DNA of 64,000 bases from Stomorhina lunata. Its lineage: Eukaryota; Arthropoda; Insecta; Diptera; Rhiniidae. The notes beneath the pieces were generated by a model. The model was not told the origin of the DNA and ran no database searches. It worked only from the letters and a program-made list of their open reading frames with translations. Positions 43,700 through 54,491 of the stretch are shown piece after piece (position 1 is the stretch's first letter; each line of letters opens with the position of its first letter). The position numbers were made by a program, and so were the translations under genes. The DNA is taken from the NCBI GenBank assembly GCA_933228675.1, contig OW121742.1, positions 33,708,718 to 33,772,717 of the forward strand, read 5' to 3'.

Positions 43700-46600
43700 A
43701 AATTTTCCAGATTTTTTCTGTTAGAGAAAATTTTAAAAATTTTCTGTTGAAAATTTTGTTTTTTTCCTAATTTTCTATATTTATAGAAAATTTTGCAAAT
43801 TTTCTATGTTTTTAGAAAATTTTTAAAATTTTCTATGTTGTTAGAAAATTATGCAAATTTTCTATGTTTTTAGAAAATTTTGCAAATTTTCTATGTTTTT
43901 AGAAAATTTTGCAAATATTCTATGTTTTTAGAAAATTTTGCAAATATTCTATGTTTTTAGAAAATTTAGTTAATTTTCTATGTTTTTAGAAAATTTTGCA
44001 AATTTTCTATGTTCTTAGAAAATTTTGCAAATTTTCTATGTTTTTAGAAAATTTTGCAAATTTTCTATGTTTTTAGAAAATTTTGCAAATTTTCTATGTT
44101 TTTAGAAAATTTTGCAAATTTTCTATGTTTTTAGAAAATTTTTCAAATTTTCTATGTTTTTAGAAAATTTTGCAAATTTTCAATGTTTATAGAAAATTTT
44201 GCAAATCTTCTATGTTTATAGAAAATTTTGCAAATTTTCTATGTTTTAAGAAAATTTTGCAAACTTTCTATGTTTTTAGAAAATTTTGCAAATTTTCTAT
44301 GTTTTTAGAAAATTTTGCAAATTTTCTATGTTTTTAGAAAATTTTGCAAATTTTCTATGTTTTTAGAAAATTTTGCAAATTTTCTATGTTTATAGAACAT
44401 TTTGCAAATTTTCTATGTTTTTAGAAAATTTTGCAAATTTTCTATGTTTTTATAAAATTTTGCAAATTTTCAATGTTTATAGAAAATTTTGCAAATCTTC
44501 TATGTTTATAGAAAATTTTGCAAATTTTCTATGTTTTAAGAAAATTTTGCAAACTTTCTATGTTTTTAGAAAATTTTGCAAATTTTCTATGTTTGTAGAA
44601 AATTTTGCAAATTTTCTATTCTTTTTAGAAAATTTTGCAAATTTTCTATGTTTTTAGAAAATTTTGCAAATTTTCTATGTTTTTAGAAAATTTTGCAAAT
44701 TTTCTATGTTTATAGGAAATTTTGCAAATTTGCAAAATTTTTATGTTTAGAAAATTTTCTATATTTATAGAAAGCTTTGCAAGTTTTCTATGTTTATAGA
44801 AAATTTTGTAAATTTTCTGTTTTATAAAAAAATTTCGAAATTTGCTATTTTTATAGAAAATTTTTGATATTTCCTGATATTTTATAGAAAATTTTTTTAG
44901 TTTTCTATTTTTATAGAAAATTTTTTAAATTTTCTATTTTTATAGAAAATTTTTTAAATTTTCTATTTTGATTGAAAATTTTTGAAATTTTCTATTTTTA
45001 TTGAAAATTTTTTAAATTTTTTATTTATATATAAAATTTTCAAAATTTTCAAAATTTTCCATTTTGTTATAGAAAATTTTCTATCTATATAGAAAATTTT
45101 CAAAATTTTCTATTTTTATAGAAAATTTTCGAAATTTTCTGTTTTTATAGAAAATTTTCGAAATTTTCTGTTTTTATAGAAAATTTTCGAAATTTTCTGT
45201 TTTTATAGAAAATTTTCGAAATTTTCTGTTTTTATAGAAAATTTTTGAAATTTTCTGTTTTTATAGAAAATTTTTGAAATTTTCTGTTTTTATAAAAAAT
45301 TTTCTAAATTTTCTATTTTTATAGAAAATTTTCTAAATTTTCTATTTTTTAGAAAATTTTCTAAATTTTCTATTTTTTAGAAAATTTTCCAAATTTTCTA
45401 TTCTTATAGAAAATTTTGCAAATTTTCTATTCTTATAGAAAATTTTGCAAATTTTCTATTCTTATAGAAAATTTTGCAAATTTTCTATTCTTATAGAAAA
45501 TTTTGCAAATTTTCTATTCTTATAGAAAATTTTGCAAATTTTCTTTTTTTATAGAAAATTTTGCAAATTTTCTATTCTTATAGAAAATTTTCCAATTTTT
45601 CTAATCTTATAGAAAATTTTCCATATTTTCTATCCTTATAGAAAATTTTCCAAATTTTCTATTCTTATAGTAAATTTTCCAAATTTTCTATTCTAACAGA
45701 AAATTTCCCAAATTTTCTATTCTTATAGTAAATTTTCGAAATTTTCTATTTCTATAGAAAATTTTCGAAATTTTCTATTTCTATAGAAAATTTTCGAAAT
45801 TTTCTATTTCTATAGAAAATTTTCGAAATTTTCTATTTCTATAGAAAATTTTCGAAATTTTCTATTTCTATAGAAAATTTTCGAAATTTTCTATTTCTAT
45901 AGAAAATTTTCGAAATTTTCTATTTCTATAGAAAATTTTCGAAATTTTCTATTTCTATAGAAAATTTTCGAAATTTTCTATTTCTATAGAAAATTTTCGA
46001 AATTTTCTATTTCTATAGAAAATTTTCGAAATTTTCTATTTCTATAGAAAATTTTCGAAATTTTCTATTTCTATAGAAAATTTTCGAAATTTTCAATTTC
46101 TATAGAAAATTTTCGAAATTTTCTATTTCTATAGAAAATTTCCGAAATTTTCTATTTCTATAGAAAATTTCCGAAATTTTCTATTTCTATAGAAAATTTC
46201 CGAAATTTTCTATTTCTATAGAAAATTTCCGAAATTTTCTATTTCTATAGAAAATTTCCGAAATTTTCTATTTCTATAGAAAATTTTTGGAAATTTTCTA
46301 TTTCTATAGAAAATTTTTGGAAATTTTCTATTTCTATAGAAAATTTTTGGAAATTTTCTATTTCTATAGAAAATTTTTGGAAATTTTCTATTTCTATAGA
46401 AAATTTTTGGAAATTTTCTATTTCTATAGAAAATTTTTCGAAATTTTCTATTTCTATAGAAAATTTTTCGAAATTTTCTATTTCTATAGAAAATTTTTCG
46501 AAATTTTCTATTTCTATAGAAAATTTTTCGAAATTTTCTATTTCTATAGAAAATTTTTCGAAATTTTCTATTTCTATAAAAATTTTTCGAAATTTTCTAT

Positions 46601-46879
46601 TTCTACAGAAAATTTTCGAAATTTTTTATTTCTATAGAAAATTTTCGAAATTTTTTATTTCTATAGAAAATTTTCGAAATTTTTTATTTCTATAGAAAAT
46701 TTTCGAAATTTTTTATTTCTATAGAAAATTTTCGAAATTTTTTATTTCTATAGAAAATTTTCGAAATTTTTTATTTCTATAGAAAATTTTCGAAATTTTC
46801 TATTTCTATAGAAAATTTTCGAAATTTTCTATTTCTATAGAAAATTTTCGAAATTTTCTATTTCTATAGAAAAAATTTC
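43700..46879. repeat. 29/30-bp AT-rich array (family F5), about 108 units
   Basis: Tandem units built on AGAAAATTTT-NN-AAATTTTCTAT. Variants are arranged in blocks: TATGTTTTTAGAAAATTTTG (43780-44750), TTTTTATAG types (44830-45400), ATTCTTATAG with TTTTGCAAA (45400-45590), ATTTCTATAG with TTTTCGAAA (45730-46130), TTTCCGAAA (46140-46260), TTTTTGGAAA in 30-bp units (46270-46430), TTTTTCGAAA in 30-bp units (46440-46600), and CGAAATTTTTTATTTC (46610-46790). The 30-bp units keep one frame open for 116 codons (46287-46637), a chance effect. The array ends in the tail of a SINE at 46880. Confidence 0.95.
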
Positions 46880-46933
46880 GAAATTGATGTTGCCGTGACC
46901 CGGGCAGTCGATGAGCTTACCAATTAAGCCATA
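46880..46933 (-). repeat. tRNA-derived SINE, copy 3 (B box lost)
   Basis: On the minus strand: TATGGCTTAATTGGTAAGCT with a perfect A box TGGCTTAATTGG (46920-46931), then GTCACGGCAACATCAATTTC. The last part equals the post-B-box tail of copy 1 (TCACCGCTAACATCAATTTC). The B box has been deleted. The tail runs without a break into the 29-bp array. Confidence 0.65.
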
Positions 46934-48711
46934 GAAAATAATATGTGACTACACTTTAACGTCTATCGAATACTGAATTATAGTGACAGATTTTAACTGT
47001 TCAAAATACAAAATTTTATATTATAGAAATTTTTAAAAATTTGATTTTTGTTTTAGAATTAGTAAAATACATACATAAGAGACAAAAGTCTACATAAATC
47101 GTGTCAAAAACCTAAAAGGCATTTTAAGTCCATCTTTATGAAAATGATAATATTTTTCAAAAAAATTTAAATAATTTTTCCTCACACATACATAGACTCT
47201 CCCCCACATACCCCCAGAAAATTAAAACCAGCTGCATCTTTAGTTCAATCTCAGAGTGCAAATGATAATTTTATATTGTTCAATCCACAGAAAATTAAAT
47301 TAATTTATAAAAAAAAAATAAAAAATAAGTGAAATACAAAACAAAAATCATAAAAATGCAATTGTGAATAAATGAATAAGAAAATTTTTAAAGAATAATA
47401 AATATAAATAAAAAAAAAATTAATAAAGAAGAAAATCATCATAATTTAAAATACACGACTAGAGAAACACAGAAGTGATAATTTTAAGGCAGTGAAGAAA
47501 ATTATGTAAATGGATTGATTGAATTTTAAAGCGTAAGAAAGGCAACATTTGTGGGCGTTTAAAGGATTCAATTTTGCCAACATAAATTTGAATATTTGTG
47601 TAAGTATTTACCTTATCTGTAATTAAAATTTTTATTTAATTAACTTATTTGATTTATTTACTTAATTATCGTTATTATTCATGAAGTTTTTTTTGCCTGC
47701 TAATATTTGCTTATGAACTTTCAAGTATTTAATCACGATCTAAAGAATCGTGATTTATATCTGACAAAAAAGAAAAACTGTTACTTGCATTTCACAAAAA
47801 CTCCAGATTAAAATCAATTTGTTGACACAATTAATTACTTTAATTAATTTTGTGAGAAAAAATAACAAAACGTATTATACGCAGTTTGTGCAACAGGTTC
47901 GTGAGACTAGTAGGACGCCTAAGTTATAGGAAGCTTTTAATATATCGTATGTGGGCAAATCCTGCGTGACGGACGATACATTTGTACGGATTTTGTTGTA
48001 CTTAAATGAATCCCATTGTCGTTCTACAAGATATATATTTGCACAGATTTCAAAGAATATTAGCCCATCGATTGTATTATCGAATGGCATTTGTTAATTT
48101 ACATACTTATTTTAGAAGAAAAAGATTAGAAGAAAAAGATGTGCTGTGACGGACGCTACAAAAAATGGAAGCGACTTTTTTTCAACACATGTTTCTGTAA
48201 TTTTCATCAAATCGGTTTTAGGAATAAAAAAATTGTAAATACATTGAAGATAGAGGAAAATCTGAGGATTACAAAACAGCTGTCACGAAATATTTTAAGA
48301 TTTCCAGTTGCGCTAAAAATCCTTAAATAAACTGTTGCGGACGCTACATTACGGGCGATACAGTTTTTACTTGAGTGTTTTTTATTAAGAAAAATTTATA
48401 TTTCGCATTTTTTTTAATATGAAATAAATCAGTGAAAATACTGGTGTTATTTGTTCCCGAGGTTCATCTCCTTCCTCTTTAATGTCGCGGTTAAAAATGC
48501 TATTTTTGGGCACAATTTAATACTTCTATAGTTCATGATTCAGGAAAAAATGCCAATAGACGGAAAAGATAGTTTATCGAATTAATTATAATATCACAAC
48601 TAACTTTGCTCAGAATTGTCTCTAACCAAACATCGCTTATCTATAACATTTCGTCCCCTGTTCCAAATTAGCTTCTATTTTTTTGAAGAATTTACCAAAA
48701 ATATGTATGTA
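46934..48711. other. AT-rich stretch, possible untranslated 5' exon, otherwise empty
   Basis: 47216-47599 has a fly-leader look (TTAGTTCAATCTCAGAGTGC, then a long A-rich tract) and ends at TTTGT before GTAAGTATTT, a good splice-donor match at 47600. No coding exon is visible, so this is weak. GACGGACGATAC/GACGGACGCTACA phrases recur near 47970, 48146 and 48337. Open frames at 47875-48090 (-) and 48139-48330 (+) have no recognisable domain. Confidence 0.25.
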
Positions 48712-50460
48712 CACTCAGAAAAAAAATGAACTAAAATTTAGGAAAATTTACTAAATTTGAGGAAAAAATGGTTGTCGTATGGCGCCAAAGCCGTTTTTTA
48801 CAGTAATTGAGTAAAAAAATTGCTTAATTCCAAGAAAAAAATTTCCTTAAGTTTTTGACAAAATTTCTTATATCAAACAAATTTTTACTAAAATCAAATA
48901 AAATTTAACTAAAAACTTGGAAAAAAATTTCTATAATTTAGTTCATATTTTATCTGAAAACTTCTTAAAAACAACTAAATATTTCCTTTAATTTAGTTCA
49001 GATAAATATTTATCAATGCTATAAATAAGGAAAATTTTTCTTCATTTTAGTTAAAAGATAATTTATTTTTACTTAAAACAAGTAAAAACTGCAGTAAACT
49101 TGTTCAAATTTTCTACGATAGTAGAAAAAGATTACTAAAATTCAGTAAATTATTTATTTTGATCTTATAAAAAATTTATAATTTTTAGGAAATATTTTCC
49201 TTAAAAGTGAGAAAAACAGTCAGAAAATAAATATTTATAGTAAAATATTCATTCCCAGTATGAAATATTTCCTAAAGTAATAAAACTTTTTTCTAGTTTT
49301 CAGTAAATTATACACTTATCTGAATTATTTATTTCCTAAATTATAGAAAAAAGTACTAAAATTAAGTAAAATTATTTTCTAAAAAATATGTATTCCCTCT
49401 TTAAAGTAAAACTACAAAAAAATGGTAAAAAGTATTTTTATTAATGTTTTCCATAATTGTACAGAAATATACAACATAAATACATATTCATAATTAAATA
49501 AGAAATAATATTAAAATATATATAAATTTATACATTTACTTAGATATATGTAAATATTAATTACAGTGCAGCCTATTTTTTAAAAATTTAACCTAAACTT
49601 TCCCGAAGAAATGCTTTCGGTAACGAAAAAATATGTGACCAAAATTGATATTTAGATTGCATTAGGGGAAGAAGTGCCGCAAATTAGTTTTTATGGGGAA
49701 AAATGGGAGTATTTTTGGTTTTACCAAAATTTCAATCAATAACAACTTAAATAAAAAATTTAAAGTCATAGAAATTAAATTGGATGAAGTTTTGTAATTT
49801 CCCCCCATTCGTATTTGAGAAAGTTTTTTTTTTCATTACCCTTTCTTTGCCATTAAATATTTGATCTTATTTTACAAGTTTAAGAACTAATTTATTTTAA
49901 AATGAATATAAACATAAGCATTTTGGTTCAAAGTGGGAGTTAATGGAAAATAGATATTGATTTATATAAATATATTTATTAATGAAGACAAATTTTATAA
50001 GGTAAATAAATAAAAAAATCGTACTTCAGAATTAACTGCAACATAATACATTGAAAAATATGAAAGCCTTTTTATAGTCAAATTGATATTTTTTTAATAA
50101 AATAAAATGGAAGGGACGCTCTTCGTGACGCACGGCATCTTTGGCTACGGAACACTAGAGGTCCTTAGTCTTCCCAATTTAACTAATCAAAGGTCATTTT
50201 GCAAAAAATATAAAATATGGTATATGTGTTTAATATATATGTATATTCAAATATCTTTTATTTAGGGCATACAGTAAGAGACATAAAATTAAAAATGTTT
50301 GTGTTCTACACATATAAAAACAAACTTTTTAACTAATAACTAATAAGTTACATTATTTATTTTTATTATTACTAAATCGAAAAAATTCAAGTAAATAAAA
50401 TTTAAAATTGAATTATATTAAATGTGAAAATTCGTTGATTGGTATAAATTTCGTTCCTAA

Positions 50461-50575
50461 AGCCCAACACTTTTATCAACCTGTATCCATTGACGACAAT
50501 CTGAACCGGTTCGGTTTATATTCGTCCATCTGACCACGACGGCCAATGAACATGAGCTAATAAAAGTGTTTGGCT
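50461..50575. mobile_element. Small MITE with AGCCMAACACTTTTAT ends
   Basis: AGCCCAACACTTTTATCA (50461) and TAATAAAAGTGTTTGGCT (to 50575) are inverted around about 80 bp of less AT-rich non-coding sequence. Nested inside the CACTCAG-bounded region. Confidence 0.6.
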
Positions 50576-51059
50576 AAAAGAAATTTTTTTTTTAAATTTT
50601 ACCGAACAATGACTTTTGAATTTTACCTAAAATTATATTAATAAATAACGTGTTAAGTTTTGTCCCTTACTGTAAGCGCTATAAATAACTGTTACTGTAA
50701 AACACATATACGATTTTTTTAATTTTAGATAATTAGCAATGCATTACGCAAAAGCTCAATTTGAAAATGTATTTACCTTAAATACTTGTCCATTAATTTT
50801 TTATAATAAAAAAAATTTAACTAAATCCGATAACTCTACATTAAGAAAATCGCTGTTGCTGTTATTTAAGTCCCTTTTTTTTAATTCGATGTTGAACTAT
50901 GATATTTACTATGTATATAACAACCTCCTGGCAAACATTAAAAAGCGACCCACCCTAATATAAAACTGATGAAACAGTATTCAAAAGGCATCACTTACAT
51001 GGTTTTTCAAAAAGTTTATTAACAAAAAGTCCGTTGACTTTTTTCATTTGAAGAAAACA

Positions 51060-51560
51060 AATGCTAAAAAATGTTAAGGTGGTGATGTGGAACCTCGTCT
51101 CGAGATTTTGACAACAATCTGTAAATATGATTCAAATTCGATCAAATTTATGAAATCTTTGGAATAACTTCGGTTGCAGTAGTTTTATAGTTAAGGCGCT
51201 ATCGGGCTTTTATTTGACGGACAGACGGACATAAACCCCTTATTTTGGTATTTTTGTGTTTTCGTAAATTAAGTGTAAGTGTTTTGTATGGGAGCTATGT
51301 TTAAATATGGTCCGATTTCAATGAAATTTTATATTCTGCCTAGTGTTTGTATAAAACTTCTCTACACAAAATTTTATTAACATACCTGTTATAATTTGCA
51401 AGGTTATACGGGAGATATGTTCAGATGTAAACCGATTTCGCGCAATTTCAATTACAAAATTTTCCAAGAAGTGATGAATGTGTTTACCAAGTTTCAGTAA
51501 CCTAGCTTCTTTTGTTTAGGCCCTATCATTGCCTTCCTGGTCATCGCCAGCCAAATAATC
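51060..51560. repeat. Dispersed repeat C, copy 1
   Basis: TTCGGTTGCAGTAGTTTTAT, GTTAAGGCGCTATCGGGCTT, TTATTTGACGGACAGACGGA and CATAAACCCC match 59750-60112. TTCGGTTGCAGTAG also matches 57348. This is a decayed dispersed element. No open frame. Confidence 0.65.
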
Positions 51561-51929
51561 GTGCCAAGTAGCACTTTTGCCGAAGATAACAAACACAAAT
51601 ATTTAATTAAAAAGTCATAATGTATAAGAAATTAATAGACTTACCTTTATATGGACATAGATATCCAAGCGCATCTTATACAACAGTCCTCGGAAATATC
51701 GAGAACATTATGAAATGTCCGTTAGAATACCCTCACTGCTAAAAAAGAATTTAGTGTTATGATTTAAATTACAGCTATAATTTCATTTTTTCATACCTCT
51801 CGCTTTAATTTTACACAACACAAATATTTTTTAAATCACAAATATCATAAAACAACGCGGTTTATAACGAAATTTGTAAAACAAACTAACACGGACTAAA
51901 ATTGAAAATAAATTATAAATGAAAATAAT
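51561..51929. other. AT-rich non-coding stretch
   Basis: Nothing recognised inside the CACTCAG-bounded region here. The open frame at 50739-50963 further left, within the same region, also has no known domain. Confidence 0.35.
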
Positions 51930-52754
51930 TTATTGACATTTATTTTTCATATATGAACTAATTTTTAGGAAATTTTTCTTAAATATAGGTATATAACTTT
52001 TAAGAATTTATTAAAAATTTCCTAATTATTTCATAAATTTAAACATGATTTATTCTGATTTATCTGAACTATTTTTTAGGAAAATTGTCCTAAATACAAA
52101 TAAATAACTTTCAATAAATTATTACAATTATACTTATTAAAAGAAAATTTTATACTATTGGACGTTGTAATTTATCTTAACTAATTTTAAATAAATTTTT
52201 CTTTTTTTGAGAAAAATTTTCTAAATTTAAGTATAACTTTTTAGTAATTAGGAAAATAATGAACTTAAATTTATGACAACAACTTCCAGATTTTAAGTAA
52301 GTACAATTTTATGAACTATTTTTGAGTAAATCATTTACTAATTAAATTTTTTTTGAAATAAACTAAATATTTCCTAGTTTTATGATATGATGAACTAAAA
52401 TTTAGGACATATTTACTAGCTTTTAACAAAAATTTCCCTAAAATAAATAATATTTAACAAAAATCATGCAATTTTTTTATGGAAAAATATTAACTAATTT
52501 TTAGTATATGAACTATACATTTTTTATTTAAATGTAGTATTTTTTACTAGACTGTAATAATTTTTCCTAGTTTTGAGTAAAAATTTACTCTGAATGAGGA
52601 AATTTTTTTCCATAAAAATAGGAATATTTTTTCCTCAAATTTAGTACATGTCTTTTTTCTGAGTGTAGTCTTAAAGAAACACAAATATAATATTTCCTGT
52701 TTATCAAAATTAATTTTTTTGACAAACAAAAACTCAAACCAGTCCGAAGTTACC

Positions 52755-53780
52755 TAAAACCACGGGTCGGCGCAAATAGAACAGAACAAAAAAATAGCAG
52801 GCAGAGTTGTCGTTTTTTTATACTTTTAACTAAAATAGGTATTTTTTCAATGTGTGATTCTAACGTTTTAAAAAGAAAACGTTTCCTACTCCATTTTTTT
52901 TAATATTTTTATTAACAAATTTTCTATAGAAGATTTTTTTAAAAAGAAAGAGTATTCTCATTTGATCCCAAATCTGTTACATTTATTTATTAATGTTATT
53001 TTTTGCGAAGATTTTTTTTTCAAAAATTTTTCTGTAGAAAATTTTTTTTTCAAAAATTTTTGTATAGAAAATTTTTTTTTCAAAAATTTTTCTATAAAAA
53101 TTTTTTTTTCAAAAATTTTTTTTAAAAATTTTTCTGTAGAAAATTTTTTTTCAAAAATGTTTCTATAGAAAATTTTTTTATCAAAAATTTTTCTATAGAA
53201 AATTTTTTTATTAAAAATTTTTCTATAGAAAATTTTTTTAACAAAAATTTTTCTATAGAAAATTTTCTTACAAAAATGTTTCTATAGAAAATTAATTCCC
53301 AAAAATTTTTCTATTGAAAATTAATTCCCAAATAATGAAAATTTTTTCATCAAACATTTTTCTATAGAAAATTTTCTTACAAAAATTTTTTTATAGAAAA
53401 TTTTTTTATCAAAATCAAAAATTTTTTTATCAAAAATTTTTTTAGCAAAAATTTTTCTATAGAAAATTTGTCCATCAAAAATTTTTCAATAGAAAATTTT
53501 TTATCAAAAATTTTTCTGTAGAATTTTTTTTTTATCAAATATGTTTCTATCAATTTAAAAATTTTTTGATATTAAAATATTTTTATCAAAGTTTTTAAAG
53601 AAAAATATTTTTATCGAAAAATTTTCTATGAAATATAATTTTTATGGAACAATTTTCCAAAGAAAAATATTTTTATTAAAAAAAAAAAAATTTTGAATCG
53701 AAAATAACTAAAAAATCTAAAATTGTTTAATATTATAATTTATTTCTGTTTTGAAAAATATTCCCAATATTTACAAAAAT
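52755..53780 (+). mobile_element. Array-carrying element, copy 2
   Basis: The leader CCACGGGTCGG ... AAAATAGGTATTTTTTCAAT and the end GATTCTAACGTTTTAAAAAG ... TACTCCATTTTTTTTAATA (52856-52913) equal the left part of copy 1 at 22936-23068. Array units TTTTTTTATCAAAAATTTTT and CTATAGAAAA fill 52915-53560. The right border is AATTTTCCAAAGAAAAATAT, TTTGAATCGAAAATAACT, ATTTATTTCTGTTTTGAAAA, ATATTCCCAA. This equals the border of the minus-strand copy at 41100-42545. It is non-coding. Confidence 0.8.
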
Positions 53781-54330
53781 ATTCCCAATGTTTACAAAAA
53801 TAGTAGTGTTGTGGCAACAATGTTCGAGATTATATTTCTTTGTTCTCTCGAACCATATGTTTTGTTGCTATAAATTGAATTTTGATTTGTTTTTTGCCTA
53901 TTTTGTTTTTGCTTATTTTTGTTTTTGATTTTTGATTTGTTTTTTGCCTATTTTTGTTTTTCTTTAACAAAGGGCCACCAATTAACTCTGTTAATAATCA
54001 AATTTCAACTGAATGATTTTAATACTAATTTTCACGAGTTTTATTAATGATCGTGGTATTTACTAAAATTAAAAATATTCATCGGCTACTGGTGGTATGG
54101 GCTGCCTACTCAAGCTACTCAAACTCGCCCAATTGTATTCTCTTACTTTGTTTGGTTTGATTCTTTACTAAATTCTGAGAAAATTTTTAATTTTCCTCTT
54201 ACTCAAAATTACACACACTTTTTCTTTGAGTAAGTTTGGGTCACAAATTATATTTGTTCCTTTACTTCAACGAAACAATCCAAATTTACTCAAAAGTGTT
54301 TTTTAAGTAATTTGGATCAAAGTTGCCCAC
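53781..54330. other. TTTTTGCCTATTTTG-rich stretch and segment shared with copy 1
   Basis: 53880-53965 has three to four copies of a TTTGTTTTTTGCCTATTTT-like phrase. 53975-54118 repeats the segment that also follows copy 1 (24849-24985: AATGATCGTGGTATTTAC, CTGGTGGTATGGG, CTGCCTACTC). Confidence 0.6.
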
Positions 54331-54491
54331 CTAAGAAGTTTTCGAAAATGTAAAAATCTTTTGGATCGGACTAAATTGCCGAAAGTTATATGTACCCAAA
54401 GATTTTACATACATACAATCTTTGGGTACGTATAACTTTCGGCAATTTAGTCCGATCCAAAAAAAATTTTACATTTTCGAAAACTTCTTAG
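54331..54491. repeat. 161-bp near-perfect hairpin
   Basis: CTAAGAAGTTTTCGAAAATG at the left is the exact inverse of CATTTTCGAAAACTTCTTAG at the right. The arms of about 73 bp continue through GGATCGGACTAAATTGCCG, AAAGTTATATGTACCCAAAG and meet at a 12-nt loop (54405-54416). By eye there are only one or two mismatches (ATGTACC versus ACGTACC) and a small A-run difference. It could be a palindromic MITE or a source of hairpin RNA. Confidence 0.93.

Larger units (their letters stand above)
48712..52665. mobile_element. Region bounded by CACTCAGAAAAAA inverted ends, flanked by TA
   Basis: CACTCAGAAAAAA (48712) and TTTTTTCTGAGTG (52653-52665) are inverted and each is flanked outside by TA, as expected for a TA-target transposon. 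Both outer 700 bp (48712-49440, 51930-52650) are built of degenerate 'GAACTAAAATTTAGGAAAAT' phrases. The middle has no transposase frame. It could be one 3.95-kb non-autonomous element or two separate small elements. Confidence 0.45.

Noticed and set aside
46287..46637. 116-codon open frame with a regular FYFYRKF repeat peptide
   Set aside because: It exists because the local unit is 30 bp, a multiple of 3. The frame closes as soon as the period changes to 29.
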